A stretch of 64,000 bases of DNA from Streptomyces pseudovenezuelae. Its GTDB lineage: Bacteria > Actinomycetota > Actinomycetes > Streptomycetales > Streptomycetaceae. Each line of letters starts with the position of its first letter. Positions within the stretch are counted from its first letter, which is position 1. Made by a program: the position numbers and the translations under genes. This document shows, piece by piece, positions 1 to 9,262 of the stretch. The notes under the pieces are model-generated. The model had not been told where the DNA came from. It made no database searches and saw nothing but the letters and a program-made list of their open reading frames with translations. The DNA lies in assembly GCF_029892565.1 (NCBI RefSeq), contig NZ_JARXVH010000023.1, forward strand, positions 1 through 64,000, written 5' to 3'.

Positions 1-480
1 TGGGCGGTCATCGATGGCAGACCTGTCCTGGCCACCGGCGGTGACGACGCCACGGTGCGGCTGTGGGATCTGAGCGACCCCGCCGCACCCACCCCACTGG
101 GGCAACCCCTGACCGACCAGAGCCGTGAGGTGCTGTCGGTGGCCTGGGCAGTCATCGATGGCAGACCTGTCCTGGCCACCGGCGGCTACGACGATACGGC
201 GCGGCTGTGGGATCTGCGCGACCCCGCCGCACCCACCCCACTGGGGCAACCCCTGACCAGCCATAGGGGTGTGGTGCTGTCGGTGGCCTGGGCGGTCATC
301 GATGGCAGACCTGTCCTGGCCACCGGCGGTGACGACGCCACGGTGCGGCTGTGGGATCTGAGCGACCCCGCCGCACCCACCCCCCTGGGGCAGCCCCTGA
401 CCGTCCCCAACGGCTCGGTGCTGTCGATGGCCTGGGCAGTCATTGACGGCAGACCTGTCCTGGCCACCGGCGGCTACGTC
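1..480 (+). repeat. Tandem 144-bp coding repeats (WD40 blades)
   Basis: Near-identical blocks beginning TGGGCGGTCATCGATGGCAG start at 1, 145, 289 and 433, exactly 144 bp (48 codons) apart. They differ only at a few bases and in the short variable loop. Such DNA-level identity implies recent amplification or gene conversion of blades. Confidence 0.9.
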
Positions 481-2682
481 GACGGGGTGCAGCTGTGGGA
501 GGTGGTGGAGGACCGGCCGGTGGAGCGGCTCCCCTCCTACCGTTCCGATGCGACGTCGACGGGTGATGACCTGTCTCGGGCTAGCGAGGCCCGCGCGCTG
601 GCGGAGTTGGTGACCTCCCGCTCGGCCAGGCCGCCGCTGGCGGTGGGACTGTTCGGCGACTGGGGCGAGGGCAAAAGCCACTTTCTGGAACTGATGCAGC
701 AGCAGGTCATATCGGTCGCTCGGTTGAACAACCCTCTGGCCCACCACTCGGTGCGCCAGGTGCGGTTCAACGCCTGGCAGTACGCCGAGACCAGGCTGTG
801 GGCCAGCCTGGTCGCCGAGCTCTTCGCCCAGCTCGCCGCCGCCCCTGCCCAGGACAGCGGTACCACCCAGCGCCAGCTCTCGCGACTGTCGGCGGACCTG
901 GTCGCCCAACGCGAGCTCCCACGCCGGCTGCGCGCCGCGCGCCAGCGCCGCGACCAGCTCCAGGCGGCCCTGACCACCCGCGGATCGCGCTGGTCCCAGC
1001 TGTCCGAGGAGCAGCGCCTGGACTGGGCGGCGGTGGCCGGGGACAGCGGGGAGCCCGGGGAACTGTACGAGCGGATGCGCGGCGGGGGCCAGCTGGTGCG
1101 TGGGACGGTGCGCGCCGGGTTGCGGCTGGTGCGGAGCAATCCGCGCAGTGTCGTTGGGGGCTTCCTGCTGTCGGTTTTGGTCCTGGCGGTGATGTCGGCG
1201 GGGGCGATCTGGGGACCGCCGGTGTGGGCACGCCTGGTGGCCGGGTTGCCGGCGCTGGCCTACATCGGATTCTTGCTGGGCAAGGTGCGCCAGGCGAAGG
1301 AGATGGGCGATCCGGTCCGCGAACGGTTGCAGGCCGTCGTGGAAGGGTGGCGGGACCGGCTGCAGACGGCAGCCGACGTCGCGGCGGGGGAAGTTGCCGC
1401 GCTGGAGCGAGAGGTGCAGGATCTGACCGCCGCGGGCCAGTTGGCCGGGCTCGTCTCCCAGCGTGCAGCCGGCGGTGACTACCGCACCCACCTGGGGCTG
1501 ATGACGCAGATCCGCGAGGACTTCCAGCGCATGGCCGCCCTGCTTGCCGACGCGGGCAGCGGAGCGGGCGAGGCGGCCGAGGACATCGCGGGCGACAGGC
1601 TCCCGGCGGTCGACCGGATCATCGTCTACATCGACGACCTGGACCGCTGCCCGCCGTCCCGGGTGGTGGAGATGCTCGAAGCCGTCCATTTGCTGCTGGC
1701 CGTGGATCTGTTCGTCGTGGTGGTCGCCATCGATCCGCGCTGGCTGCTGCGGGCCATCGCCGCGCACTACCGCGACATCCTCGGCATCCCCGCCCCAGAC
1801 ACCCCGGGGGCGCTTGAGGGCCTGGTGGACCCCGACGACGAGGAACTGTGGCAGTCCACTCCCGCCCAGTACCTGGAGAAGATCTTCCAGGTCGTCCTCA
1901 CCCTGCCCGCCCTGGACACCGCCGGGTACCAGCGCATGATCCGCTCCCTGGTGGGCACCCGCATCGACCAGAGCACCCCGCTTCCTTCCGCTCCGACCAC
2001 CCCGGGCCCCACGCCGGGCGCTCCTGCCGCCACCGCACCAGCCAGGCCCTCCTCAGCCGTGGCGGACCCGCAGGAGCAGGGCGTCCGCCTCCCTGCCCCG
2101 CGCGTCATCGAACGGGTCGACCCGCTGACCCTGGACCCCGGCGAGATCGCCCTGATGGACCTCCTGGGGCCCCCGCTACTCGTCTCCACCCCTCGCGCCG
2201 TGAAACGCCTTGCCAACAGCTACGGCCTGCTCACCGCCCTGCGCCGCACCCAGCGCGCCCACGACTTGGCCGAACAACCCGCCACCACCGCGACCTCAAC
2301 TCCCTACCATCCCTACCGCGCCGGTCTGGTCCTACTGGCCGCCCTGGTCGCCTACCCGCAACTGGGGCCGGCCCTGTGCCTGCACCTGCACCGCACCAGC
2401 CGGACCGACCCGCAGCAGACCTGGGCACAGTTCCGCACCGACCTCCAACCCCAGCGCAACCCCGCAGGCGGTCCCTGGTCCAACCCCGCCGACCCGAAGA
2501 TGACTCCCGTTCAGGCCCAGCAGTGGACCTCCCTGCTCGGCGCCCTGCACCAGGTGACCGCCCGGGCCGCCGCGGTCGGCCTGCCGCTCCCCGAACTGCT
2601 CGGGGCATGGGGCGACTGGGTGGTCCCGGTCGCCCGCCTGTCCTTCCCCGCGGGGCGGATCATCTCTCTCCTGGACCGTTGA
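1..2682 (+). CDS. WD40-repeat / KAP-type P-loop NTPase fusion, 5' end outside window
   Basis: The frame is open from the first base, so the true start lies upstream. The part coded by about 1-510 consists of WD40-type blades, each with an LATGG...LWDL core, repeating every 48 residues. After a linker comes a KAP-family NTPase: Walker A GDWGEGKSHF (about 655-684) and Walker B VYIDDLDRC (about 1624-1650). Between them, about 1141-1275 encodes two hydrophobic segments, as in membrane-associated KAP proteins, and charged helical stretches lie on either side. A Pro/Ala/Thr-rich linker (about 1975-2060) precedes the C-terminal helical part. KAP NTPases are STAND-like ATPases, some linked to membrane or phage-defence functions. 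The WD40 part probably senses or binds a partner. Family assignment is firm; the role is inference. Confidence 0.85.
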   Translation, partial: WAVIDGRPVLATGGDDATVRLWDLSDPAAPTPLGQPLTDQSREVLSVAWAVIDGRPVLATGGYDDTARLWDLRDPAAPTPLGQPLTSHRGVVLSVAWAVIDGRPVLATGGDDATVRLWDLSDPAAPTPLGQPLTVPNGSVLSMAWAVIDGRPVLATGGYVDGVQLWEVVEDRPVERLPSYRSDATSTGDDLSRASEARALAELVTSRSARPPLAVGLFGDWGEGKSHFLELMQQQVISVARLNNPLAHHSVRQVRFNAWQYAETRLWASLVAELFAQLAAAPAQDSGTTQRQLSRLSADLVAQRELPRRLRAARQRRDQLQAALTTRGSRWSQLSEEQRLDWAAVAGDSGEPGELYERMRGGGQLVRGTVRAGLRLVRSNPRSVVGGFLLSVLVLAVMSAGAIWGPPVWARLVAGLPALAYIGFLLGKVRQAKEMGDPVRERLQAVVEGWRDRLQTAADVAAGEVAALEREVQDLTAAGQLAGLVSQRAAGGDYRTHLGLMTQIREDFQRMAALLADAGSGAGEAAEDIAGDRLPAVDRIIVYIDDLDRCPPSRVVEMLEAVHLLLAVDLFVVVVAIDPRWLLRAIAAHYRDILGIPAPDTPGALEGLVDPDDEELWQSTPAQYLEKIFQVVLTLPALDTAGYQRMIRSLVGTRIDQSTPLPSAPTTPGPTPGAPAATAPARPSSAVADPQEQGVRLPAPRVIERVDPLTLDPGEIALMDLLGPPLLVSTPRAVKRLANSYGLLTALRRTQRAHDLAEQPATTATSTPYHPYRAGLVLLAALVAYPQLGPALCLHLHRTSRTDPQQTWAQFRTDLQPQRNPAGGPWSNPADPKMTPVQAQQWTSLLGALHQVTARAAAVGLPLPELLGAWGDWVVPVARLSFPAGRIISLLDR

Positions 2683-3295
2683 CCAACCGCGTAGCACAGC
2701 AGTCTTGGACCAAGATCACCCCTTGCTCCTTCTCCTCTTGGCCGACCCCGGGGAGAGACCGCCCAATAGCCAGCCAGGTCCAGCGGGTGACGCACTGTCC
2801 GGGGCGGCAGGAGGCACGCTTGACCGGTCGGCACGGACCGCACACTCCACGAGCGGCCGGGCGCGACAACGCGCATGACGCTTGCTGAGACTCCCCACTC
2901 CGTTGAACGCCGGACCGATTGGAGCGAGGAGCAGCCCCGGCCGTTTTCCGAGATCCTCATCACGGTAAGTGGGCCCGGATGCGCATCCAGATTGCGCAGC
3001 CAGCGGAGGTCTGCGCACCGAAACCTGGTCGCGCCCCCTGTGCGGTTGCGTGGCGCGTCGCCGCGGATCGACCCCGAAGTTCCCTCCGCCCCCTGCCATC
3101 GTCCTGACGAGCGTCGAGCCCGCGTGTCCCGGTCTGAGGTGTCGCGACGGCCAGTCGAGCCCCGACCATGACCCCGACCATGGCTGTTGTGCCCGGTTCG
3201 TGACCGTGGTCGGGGTCTTGTGGTCGGTGGTCTGGTCGGAGGTGCTGGGTTTTCTCGAGGTCAGCAAGTACCCGCCCTGACCTGGGAGTTCCACC
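2683..3295. other. Intergenic region without recognisable gene
   Basis: No frame here has convincing coding character or a family I recognise. The only structure I see is the hairpin at 3170-3217, upstream of the conjugation genes. Confidence 0.5.
3170..3217. terminator. Stem-loop, possible terminator
   Basis: GACCCCGACCATGG (3170-3183) pairs with CCGTGGTCGGGGTC (3204-3217), 14 bp with one G-U type mismatch and a 20-nt loop. There is no T-run. It could end transcription before the 3296 gene or act in its leader. Confidence 0.45.
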
Positions 3296-4219
3296 ATGCC
3301 CCCTGACACGCAGGCCCCGCAGAGCGAGGCTGGCGCCCCGACGGCTGCGGGCGCCCAGTTGGAGAGGATGCGCAGGCACGTCCGCCTCTCCCGGCTGGCT
3401 CTGCTCACCGCGATCGCGGCCGGCCCCGTCGCCCTGGGCGTCGCAGTGTGGTCCGGGGCGACCACCGTGGCGGCCGCCCCTTCCGTGAAGCCCACCCCCG
3501 TGCGCACCGGCGCACTCGCCGTCGACCCGTGCGGCTTTGCGCAGTTGTTCGTCGGCGCGTGGCTGCGCAGCAGCGCGGACGATGCGACGAGTGCGCAGGC
3601 GCTGCTTGCTCAGTCACTCGCTCCGGATGTCGAGTTGCCCGACCCGGCCGCTGATGCGCACACGGCGCCTGAATCGGTGACCGCGGTGCGCAGTGCGCAG
3701 CGTGACGCCGACGTGTGGTCGGTGACGGTGGCTGCGCAGTACTCCGACCAACCGGTGAGGTACTACGTCGTGCCGGTAGCCGCTGACGCCTCGTTCTCGG
3801 TGACCGGTGCTCCCGCTGTGGTCGCCGCCCCGGCCCGGGCCGAGATACCCACGTCGCCGTACGGCGTGACCGTCCCCGACGGTGATCTCTCCTCCGCCGT
3901 CGGCGCGTTCCTGGCCGCCTACCTGACCGGAGCCGGCGAAGTCGACCGCTATCTCGCGCCGGGGGTGAAGCTCACCGCCGTCTCCCCCGCTCCGTACACC
4001 GCGGCAGCCGTCCAGCAGATTGTGGCCGTCGAACAGACCGCGGCCGCGGAGAAGGCCCCGGCCGACGGGACCAGGGTCCGGGTGCGCGTGGCAGTGGAGG
4101 CCCGGGATGCCTCCGGGCGCTGGCCGCTGGCATACGAACTCACGCTCACATCCCGCTCCCGCCGGTGGGAAGTCGCCGCGCTTCAGACCGGCACAGCCCA
4201 GAACGGGGGTGCGCGGTGA
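3296..4219 (+). CDS. TcpC-like conjugal transfer protein
   Basis: A 307-aa protein with a short cytoplasmic N terminus, one membrane segment at about residues 35-58 (LALLTAIAAGPVALGVAVW), and a large outer part. The outer part resembles the tandem NTF2-like domains of the TcpC/VirB8-like conjugation proteins of actinobacterial integrative elements. These proteins scaffold the transfer channel at the membrane. The ATG at 3296 is used. Its stop overlaps the GTG of the next gene (GTGA), so the two are translationally coupled. With the next two genes it forms the start of an ICE-type conjugation operon, but no coupling protein, VirB4-like ATPase or relaxase follows, so the module is a remnant. 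Confidence 0.75.
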   Translation: MPPDTQAPQSEAGAPTAAGAQLERMRRHVRLSRLALLTAIAAGPVALGVAVWSGATTVAAAPSVKPTPVRTGALAVDPCGFAQLFVGAWLRSSADDATSAQALLAQSLAPDVELPDPAADAHTAPESVTAVRSAQRDADVWSVTVAAQYSDQPVRYYVVPVAADASFSVTGAPAVVAAPARAEIPTSPYGVTVPDGDLSSAVGAFLAAYLTGAGEVDRYLAPGVKLTAVSPAPYTAAAVQQIVAVEQTAAAEKAPADGTRVRVRVAVEARDASGRWPLAYELTLTSRSRRWEVAALQTGTAQNGGAR

Positions 4220-4557
4220 ACACGGCACACCACCTGATGCTCGCCGGACAGCTGGACGACCTCGGCAACTCGTGGATCACCATGCTGAAGAACTGGGCAA
4301 CCAGAGGCCTGCAGGCCGGTCTGCTCGTCCTCGTCGTCGTGATCATGATCCAGAAGTTCAGCCTCAAGGCGGGCATCGGCGCCCTACTGCTGATGATCAT
4401 CGCGCTCGGTCTCTACAACTCCCGCGAGTCCCTGGCGGGCATGTTCGAGGACGAGGTGAAGAACCCGTCCAAGGGCGCCCCTGCCCTCCCCGGCGTCGTC
4501 CAGTCCGAACTCCCGGCCTCTCATGGCCACTCGCTCCGCGTCGGCGGCCGGCTGTGA
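4216..4557 (+). CDS. Small membrane protein of conjugation module
   Basis: A 113-aa protein starting at GTG 4216, which overlaps the TGA of the TcpC-like gene. It has an amphipathic N terminus (GQLDDLGNSWITMLKNW), then two hydrophobic segments at about residues 34-47 and 52-67, and a soluble tail. Small two-TM proteins of this kind follow TcpC-like genes in Streptomyces ICEs and probably form part of the channel. The last codons overlap the GTG start of the next gene. Confidence 0.65.
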   Translation: MNTAHHLMLAGQLDDLGNSWITMLKNWATRGLQAGLLVLVVVIMIQKFSLKAGIGALLLMIIALGLYNSRESLAGMFEDEVKNPSKGAPALPGVVQSELPASHGHSLRVGGRL

Positions 4558-4935
4558 GCGCGGCTGCCGGCCGGGTGGGCCGCTTCTACACTGCCGCTCG
4601 CCGTCACCCCTGGGTGCTGGGCAGAGTCGCCGACTGGAAGATTCCCCTCGGGCCGTACACCCCCGCGCAGATCGCGCTCGCCGTCGTCGGCGGCTTCCTC
4701 CTGGTGAAGACCATCAGCTGGTGGTCGTGGACGGGGCCGATCCCCATCGTCGCCTGGCTGCTGGCCATCTGGGCGGTACGCCAGCCCAAGGTCCGCGGCC
4801 GAGCCCCGATACAGGCCGCACTCGGCTGGGCGCTGCTGGGCTGGCAACCCCGTGGCGGCCGCATCGGCGGCCGCGCCGCCCACGACCGCTCCGCCCGCCC
4901 GTTCCTCGGCGGTTTCACGATCGAGAACATGCCCT
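4554..4935 (+). pseudogene. Conjugation membrane protein, truncated at 3' end
   Basis: It begins at GTG 4554 (GTGA overlap with the previous stop). The first roughly 127 residues look authentic: a basic N terminus (GRFYTAARRHPWVLGRV), membrane segments around residues 36-50 and 60-75, and a GWALLGWQPRGG stretch. After about 4935 the frame stays open to 5423, but the predicted protein is compositionally odd and lies opposite an inverted transposase fragment. The gene therefore lost its 3' part, probably by IS insertion plus deletion. It resembles the PrgI-like membrane partner usually encoded before the VirB4-type ATPase. Confidence 0.6.
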
Positions 4936-5015
4936 CCCCCACAGCACCGGCCACACCAGCGCGGGTTGCAGGGACGTCCTCCGCCCGGGCACCACGTCAC
5001 CCCAGACCTCGCCTT

Positions 5016-5225
5016 CGGGAAGTCGTGCGGCAGGTAGCGCCACTGCACGCCGGTGCGGTCCACGTACAGAATCGCGTTCATGATCTCGCGCAGGTCGTGC
5101 TCGGGTGGTCGGCCGAAGCCCAGGGCCCGGCCGTGGCGTTCGTAGCGCCAGGCCGCCAGGACCGGCTCGATCAACTCCCAGCGGGCATCGGACAGATCGC
5201 TCGGATACGGGCGCCGTTCGCTCAT
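5016..5225 (-). pseudogene. IS5-family transposase, N-terminal fragment
   Basis: The 70 codons starting at ATG 5225 read MSERRPYPSDLSDARWELIE and continue through the DLREIMNAILYVDRTG and QWRYLPHDFP motifs of the N-terminal domain of Streptomyces IS5-type transposases. Homology stops at about 5016, before the DDE catalytic region. The fragment faces the truncated conjugation gene and marks the deletion junction. Confidence 0.8.
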
Positions 5226-5592
5226 GACCTGGGCATACCGCCCGGAATCGAGTGCGCCCAGGCGTGCGTTCGCGGCCATGGGGGCACCGCGCGGAACCGG
5301 GCGTCCTGGAAGGAGACAGGCGCAAACCGACTCCCGCCCCAGGCGACACACCACCCGGCTCCCGCACCCCAACTGCATCAGACACCGCACCAACACCACA
5401 CACTGCCACCTCTCAAATCATAAGGTAGTGGTATTTCACTGGTTAAAACGACCTCTTAGTAGGTGTTTTTGAACTTGACAGCGGGTTAGGACTCTTGGCT
5501 CGTGCTTCAGTCAGAAGGTGCCTCGCGTTCGTCGCTGCGGGGTCATCGACTGTTGTCGAGGGCGGAGAGCGCAACACCGGTTGGTTCCTCTC
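5226..5592. other. Non-coding, locally AT-rich stretch
   Basis: No gene is recognisable. About 5418-5475 is unusually AT-rich for this DNA (for example TGGTTAAAACGACCTCTTAG) and may be the outer end of the IS5-type element or a promoter region. I cannot define a terminal repeat. Confidence 0.35.
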
Positions 5593-6960
5593 TCACGTGG
5601 CGGCTGGTGCGTGTTCGCGGCTCTCGGTGAATGTGCTGTGTCGGTAGAACGAGTAGGCCTTGCTCACTGCCTGGAGGAGGTTGGCAAGGGTGAGAGCCGT
5701 CCATAGGGCGGCAAGCCCTCCGGCTGTGGCTACCGGAGCGGCGACAGCGGCCAGGACTCCGTAGCAGATGAAGGTCGACACGAAACTCGGCACGGTGCGC
5801 TTGAGACCGATGAGGCCGAAGCCGACGACTGCCTGCAGCGCGTCGGTGACGACCACGGCCAGCACCAGAGGCAGAAGGTCCGTGATCTGTGGCCGCACAC
5901 CAACATCCTGGGTGAACAGCGGAACGACCCATGAACTGAGGACGATCACCGTTGCCGCGATGAACACCACAACGACCAGTGCCAGCCCGGTTCCCGCCCG
6001 AACGCTGCGCCGGATACGCGCGCTGTCGTGCTTCGTTGCGTAGTCGGAGATCAGAGGGATGGTGGCCTGGCCTACCGCCACTGCGGCTGTGAAGATGACG
6101 TTGACCAGGGAGATGCCGACGCTGTGCACCGCAGCGCTGTCCGTCCCGATCCTGGCCGCCGCGAAGGTCAATACGCCCAGGACCGCGAACTTGACGAGTA
6201 CCGTGCCGGCCAGCGGAATCCCCACGGTGCCCAATGCCCAGACCTGCTTCACATTGGGCCGGCCCGGATACAAAGAGCGGCCTCCGAGCACGGTAGAGCG
6301 TCGGATGGCCACCTGGTTGACAAAGGCGCTGATCACGCTGGCGGCGAGCATGGCGATGCCTGCCCCGCTCAGGCCGTAGCTGGGCAGCGGGCCGGGGCCA
6401 CCCACGAGGAGGACGGACAGCGTGGTGGATGCGGCGGTGCCGAGCAGTCCGGCCCGCATCACCAACTTTGAGTGGCCCAGTGCCACCAGAACGGACGTGG
6501 CTGACGAGCTGACCGCGATGGCGAGCACGCTACCGGCCAGCAGAAAGGGGAAGATCCCCAGCTGGTCGAGGGCGGTGCGGGGAACCCCGGCCGCTTGGCC
6601 GATCAGAGGAACAGATGAGACCGCCGCCGCGGCGATGGCGCCGACGGTGATCGCGAGCCATGTCCCGCTGCGCACTACGGGCAGGAGACGGCCAGGATCC
6701 TCCTTGCTTGGCGTGACAAACGGCATCACGCCGCGCAGCGCGCCCGCCACCGTGGCGGTAGCGGGGCTGAACACGGCCATGGCAACGGCGAAGGCCGCGA
6801 GGGTGGCGGTGGCGTGGTTGCCGAGCAGCGCGGTGTCGACCAGAGCACCAGCTGAGGCGGCGATCATCGTCAGGTACAGCGGGAGCGCTGCCGCCGCTAT
6901 CCCGATCCACGTACTGCGTTCGGCTGGTCTAGTCCCCATGCTGATCACGGGTTCGATCAT
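5593..6960 (-). CDS. MATE-family efflux transporter
   Basis: About 455 aa with about 12 hydrophobic segments and the two-bundle pattern of MATE proteins. These are cation-coupled exporters of drugs or metabolites. The N-terminal bundle has the characteristic LVDTALLGNHATATLAAFAV stretch after the first helix. The length is normal for the family. Start choice is uncertain: ATG 6960 or ATG 6939, neither with a clear ribosome binding site. It is transcribed divergently from the pentapeptide gene; a set of 20-bp-spaced direct repeats lies in the shared upstream region and may control it. Confidence 0.9.
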   Translation of the reverse strand: MIEPVISMGTRPAERSTWIGIAAAALPLYLTMIAASAGALVDTALLGNHATATLAAFAVAMAVFSPATATVAGALRGVMPFVTPSKEDPGRLLPVVRSGTWLAITVGAIAAAAVSSVPLIGQAAGVPRTALDQLGIFPFLLAGSVLAIAVSSSATSVLVALGHSKLVMRAGLLGTAASTTLSVLLVGGPGPLPSYGLSGAGIAMLAASVISAFVNQVAIRRSTVLGGRSLYPGRPNVKQVWALGTVGIPLAGTVLVKFAVLGVLTFAAARIGTDSAAVHSVGISLVNVIFTAAVAVGQATIPLISDYATKHDSARIRRSVRAGTGLALVVVVFIAATVIVLSSWVVPLFTQDVGVRPQITDLLPLVLAVVVTDALQAVVGFGLIGLKRTVPSFVSTFICYGVLAAVAAPVATAGGLAALWTALTLANLLQAVSKAYSFYRHSTFTESREHAPAAT

Positions 6961-7000
6961 CACACTGCGGGAGTCGACTGTCGGACCGCATCGAAGATTT

Positions 7001-7050
7001 CAGTAGCGCACGATTTGCTTCAGTGGCGCACCGATGATTGCAGTGATGCC
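7001..7050. promoter_or_regulatory. Three direct repeats at 20-bp spacing in divergent promoter
   Basis: CAGTAGCGCA (7001), CAGTGGCGCA (7021) and CAGTGATGCC (7041) recur exactly every 20 bp between the MATE and pentapeptide genes. The spacing of nearly two helical turns suits cooperative binding of a regulator. They could also be a relic of an IS end. Confidence 0.45.
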
Positions 7051-7106
7051 CCTATGGGGCGCGCGGTCTGAGCAACTATCTGGCCGTGCTCGATCGTCCT
7101 CCAGGC

Positions 7107-7976
7107 ATGACGCACCCGAGCCCTGCACCGTCCCTGGCTCCGCCTGACTGGCCGCACTGCGGCCACGGAACTACATCCGAGGATCCGGTCGGCTGCCGCG
7201 GCATCCACGTTCCCGGCCACACCGCATGCCTCGCCCACCTGACCGACCTCGACCGCGGCGCCTACCTGGCTGGCCTGGCCCCCGGCAGTGACATCGACCA
7301 CTGCGGCACCGCTTTCACTGAACCCCTCCTCGGCGCCCTCCTCGACGCGCTTCGCGACCCCGCCACCGGACACCCCTGCTTCGGTTCCGCCTGGTTCAAC
7401 TCGGTGACCTTCCAGGGCGCCGCACGGTTTGAATCGGCGACGTTCCAGGACACAGCCCAGTTCAACTCTGCGACCTTCCACGGCCCCGCTGAGTTCGACT
7501 CCGCGACCTTCCAGGACTCAGCCGAGTTCGACATGGCGATCTTCCAGGGCACCGCCAATTTCAAATCGGCGACCTTCCAGGACACCGCCTGGTTCGACAG
7601 CGCAACTTTCTCCGGCGACACGGAGTTCGCCCTCGCGACCTCCACCAACCGCGCCTGGTTCCGCAGGGCGCGGTTCGAGATGACGGCGTACATGAGCTTC
7701 ACGTCAGGTGGGTTGGTGATGTTGGACGGTGCGGTCTTCCACCAACCGGTGTCAGTGTTCATCGTCACCCGCAGGGTGAGCTGTGGGCGCACGCGGTGGG
7801 CAGCGACAGCTACGCTGCATCTGCTCTTTGCCGAACTGCACCTGAACGATGCGGTTTTCGAGCACCCAGTGGTGGTCACCGGCAGCCGCGGCGCACTTAG
7901 TCGGGAGGATTTGCTGCCGGAAGGACTAGATGATCAATTCCAAGGGGTTGGCGATCCTAGTGCAGCGCCGCGTTAA
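7107..7976 (+). pseudogene. Pentapeptide-repeat protein, interrupted by transposon
   Basis: It starts at ATG 7107 (GTG 7086 is an alternative). An N-terminal Cys/His-rich part (DWPHCGHG, CRGIHVPGHTACLAHL) precedes at least eight consecutive pentapeptide-type units of the form SATFQ-DTAQF-NSATF (about residues 98-200). These fold as a right-handed beta helix. The last codons (about 7959-7976) come from the end of the IS630-type transposon. Removing 7960-15394 (one TA kept) joins this frame to 15395-15513, which stays open and ends in an ATGA overlap with the DUF1203 gene, giving a 323-aa protein. The function of such proteins is unknown. Confidence 0.7.
7930..7949. repeat. Possible IS982-end relic
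   Basis: ATGATCAATTCCAAGGGGTT matches the right terminal repeat of the IS982 element at 17023-17042 at 17 of 20 positions, and both are flanked outside by CTAG. It may be an old IS982 tip in the pentapeptide gene, or chance. It lies 8 bp before the IS630-type insertion site. Confidence 0.4.
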
Positions 7977-7983
7977 TTCGTTG
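7957..7983. repeat. Left terminal inverted repeat of IS630-type transposon
   Basis: Starts CTAGTGCAGCGCCGCG and ends TTAATTCGTTG. It is the exact reverse complement of 15369-15395. It contains the transposase stop codon (TTA on this strand at 7973). Confidence 0.8.
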
Positions 7984-9046
7984 AGGGGCAAGGTGCCTTC
8001 AGCGGGGTGCCGTCGTATGTCCATCGGTAGGGCCTGGCTGTCTCGTTGTGCAGGATCGTGAATGCTTCGATCTTGTCAATGAGGTCGCTGCGGCTGGGGA
8101 AGTCGCCGTAGCGCAGCACGCGTTTGGTCAGAGTGGAGAACCAGATCTCGATCACGTTGAGCCAGGAGGCATGCGGCGGGGTCCGGTGTAGATGCCAGCG
8201 CGGATGGGCCTGGAACCAGGCTTTCGTGCGTTTCGCGGTATGGCTTGAGCCGTTGTCGAGCACGAGATGGATCTCATTGGCCGGGTCGATGGCGGCGTCG
8301 AGCCTTCCGAGGAACTCGACGAAGGTCATCGCGTTGTTGCGGGATATTGGCTCGGTGATGACCTGGCCGGTGTCGATGTCCATCGCGGCGATGATCGAGA
8401 CGGTGCCGTGGCGGATGTACTCGAGCTCCTGGCGTGCGAGCCGGCCCACGGCGGCGCTCTGGCTGGCGTATTTGCGGGATTTGGCCTGGACGGAGGTCTT
8501 CTCGTCGATCGAGACCCGCACGGTTCCGGGCGGCGGTGCCAGGTACAGGCCGCACACGTCGATGGTCCGCTCCCAGAACGCGGGGTCGTCGCGGCGAGTG
8601 AGCCAGCCGCGGACCCGATGCGGGCGGATGTCCAGGTCGTTCAGGATCCGCCCGACCTGGGAGCTCGAGATCCCGAGGTTCGCCAGACGCTCGGCGATCC
8701 GCCGGTGGGACCACGTCGACTCCGGGTATGGCGGCGTGCTGGTGGCTGTGGCCACGATCTGGACGCGCGCTTGGGGCCCGTAGAGCGTCGGGCGCCCCGG
8801 GCGGTGGGCGTCGTCTAACCCGGGCAGCCCGTGGAGCACGAAGCGGCCACGCCATTTGCGCACCGTGTTCACGCTGGTGGCGCAGGCAACAGCGATCTGG
8901 CCGTTCGTCATTTCGTCCGCCGCGCCCAACACGATCCTGGCCCGTAGTACCTGCCGGACTTGCCCGGATGCGGACGCGGCGGTCCGCTCCAACTGCCTGC
9001 GGGTGGCCTCGTCCAGCACCACGGCCACCGCCGTCGCCCGCTCCAT
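7973..9046 (-). CDS. IS630-family transposase
   Basis: 357 aa from ATG 9046. The N-terminal helix-turn-helix region (about residues 30-120) includes EMTNGQIAVACATSVNTVRK, followed by a second winged-helix part. The DDE catalytic core has RVSIDEKTS (first Asp), HLVLDNGSSHTA (second Asp) and HASWLNVIEIWFSTL (final Glu), all present. The protein appears complete and possibly active, unlike most transposases in this window. It catalyses cut-and-paste at TA sites. It is encoded directly inside the left terminal repeat of the proposed cargo transposon. Confidence 0.93.
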   Translation of the reverse strand: MERATAVAVVLDEATRRQLERTAASASGQVRQVLRARIVLGAADEMTNGQIAVACATSVNTVRKWRGRFVLHGLPGLDDAHRPGRPTLYGPQARVQIVATATSTPPYPESTWSHRRIAERLANLGISSSQVGRILNDLDIRPHRVRGWLTRRDDPAFWERTIDVCGLYLAPPPGTVRVSIDEKTSVQAKSRKYASQSAAVGRLARQELEYIRHGTVSIIAAMDIDTGQVITEPISRNNAMTFVEFLGRLDAAIDPANEIHLVLDNGSSHTAKRTKAWFQAHPRWHLHRTPPHASWLNVIEIWFSTLTKRVLRYGDFPSRSDLIDKIEAFTILHNETARPYRWTYDGTPLKAPCPSTN

Positions 9047-9262
9047 CCTCGCTTGTCCTCCTCTTACTGGTAAGCCGGTTCGTCTTGCTCTGTCGGATTG
9101 CCGGCGGGCGCAGTGGCCTGGCTTGATGCCGAGCGGAGGAGGACGGCCACGAGCACAGCTGCGGTGGCCATGGCCGCGCCGCCGCAGCGCAGGCCGTGGT
9201 CCAGACGGTGCCCACCGCACACCTGCGGTGGGCACCGGACTTGGGTGACGGGTGGGGAGGGG

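Noticed and set aside
1..480. Regular repeats suggestive of a CRISPR or minisatellite
   Set aside because: The 144-bp units are in-frame WD40 blades within a gene; no spacers or cas genes.
9091..9115. Possible imperfect right end of a simple 1.1-kb IS630 (CGGATTGCCGGCGGGCGCAG)
   Set aside because: It resembles the left repeat only with gaps, whereas the copy at 15369 is a perfect inverted match.
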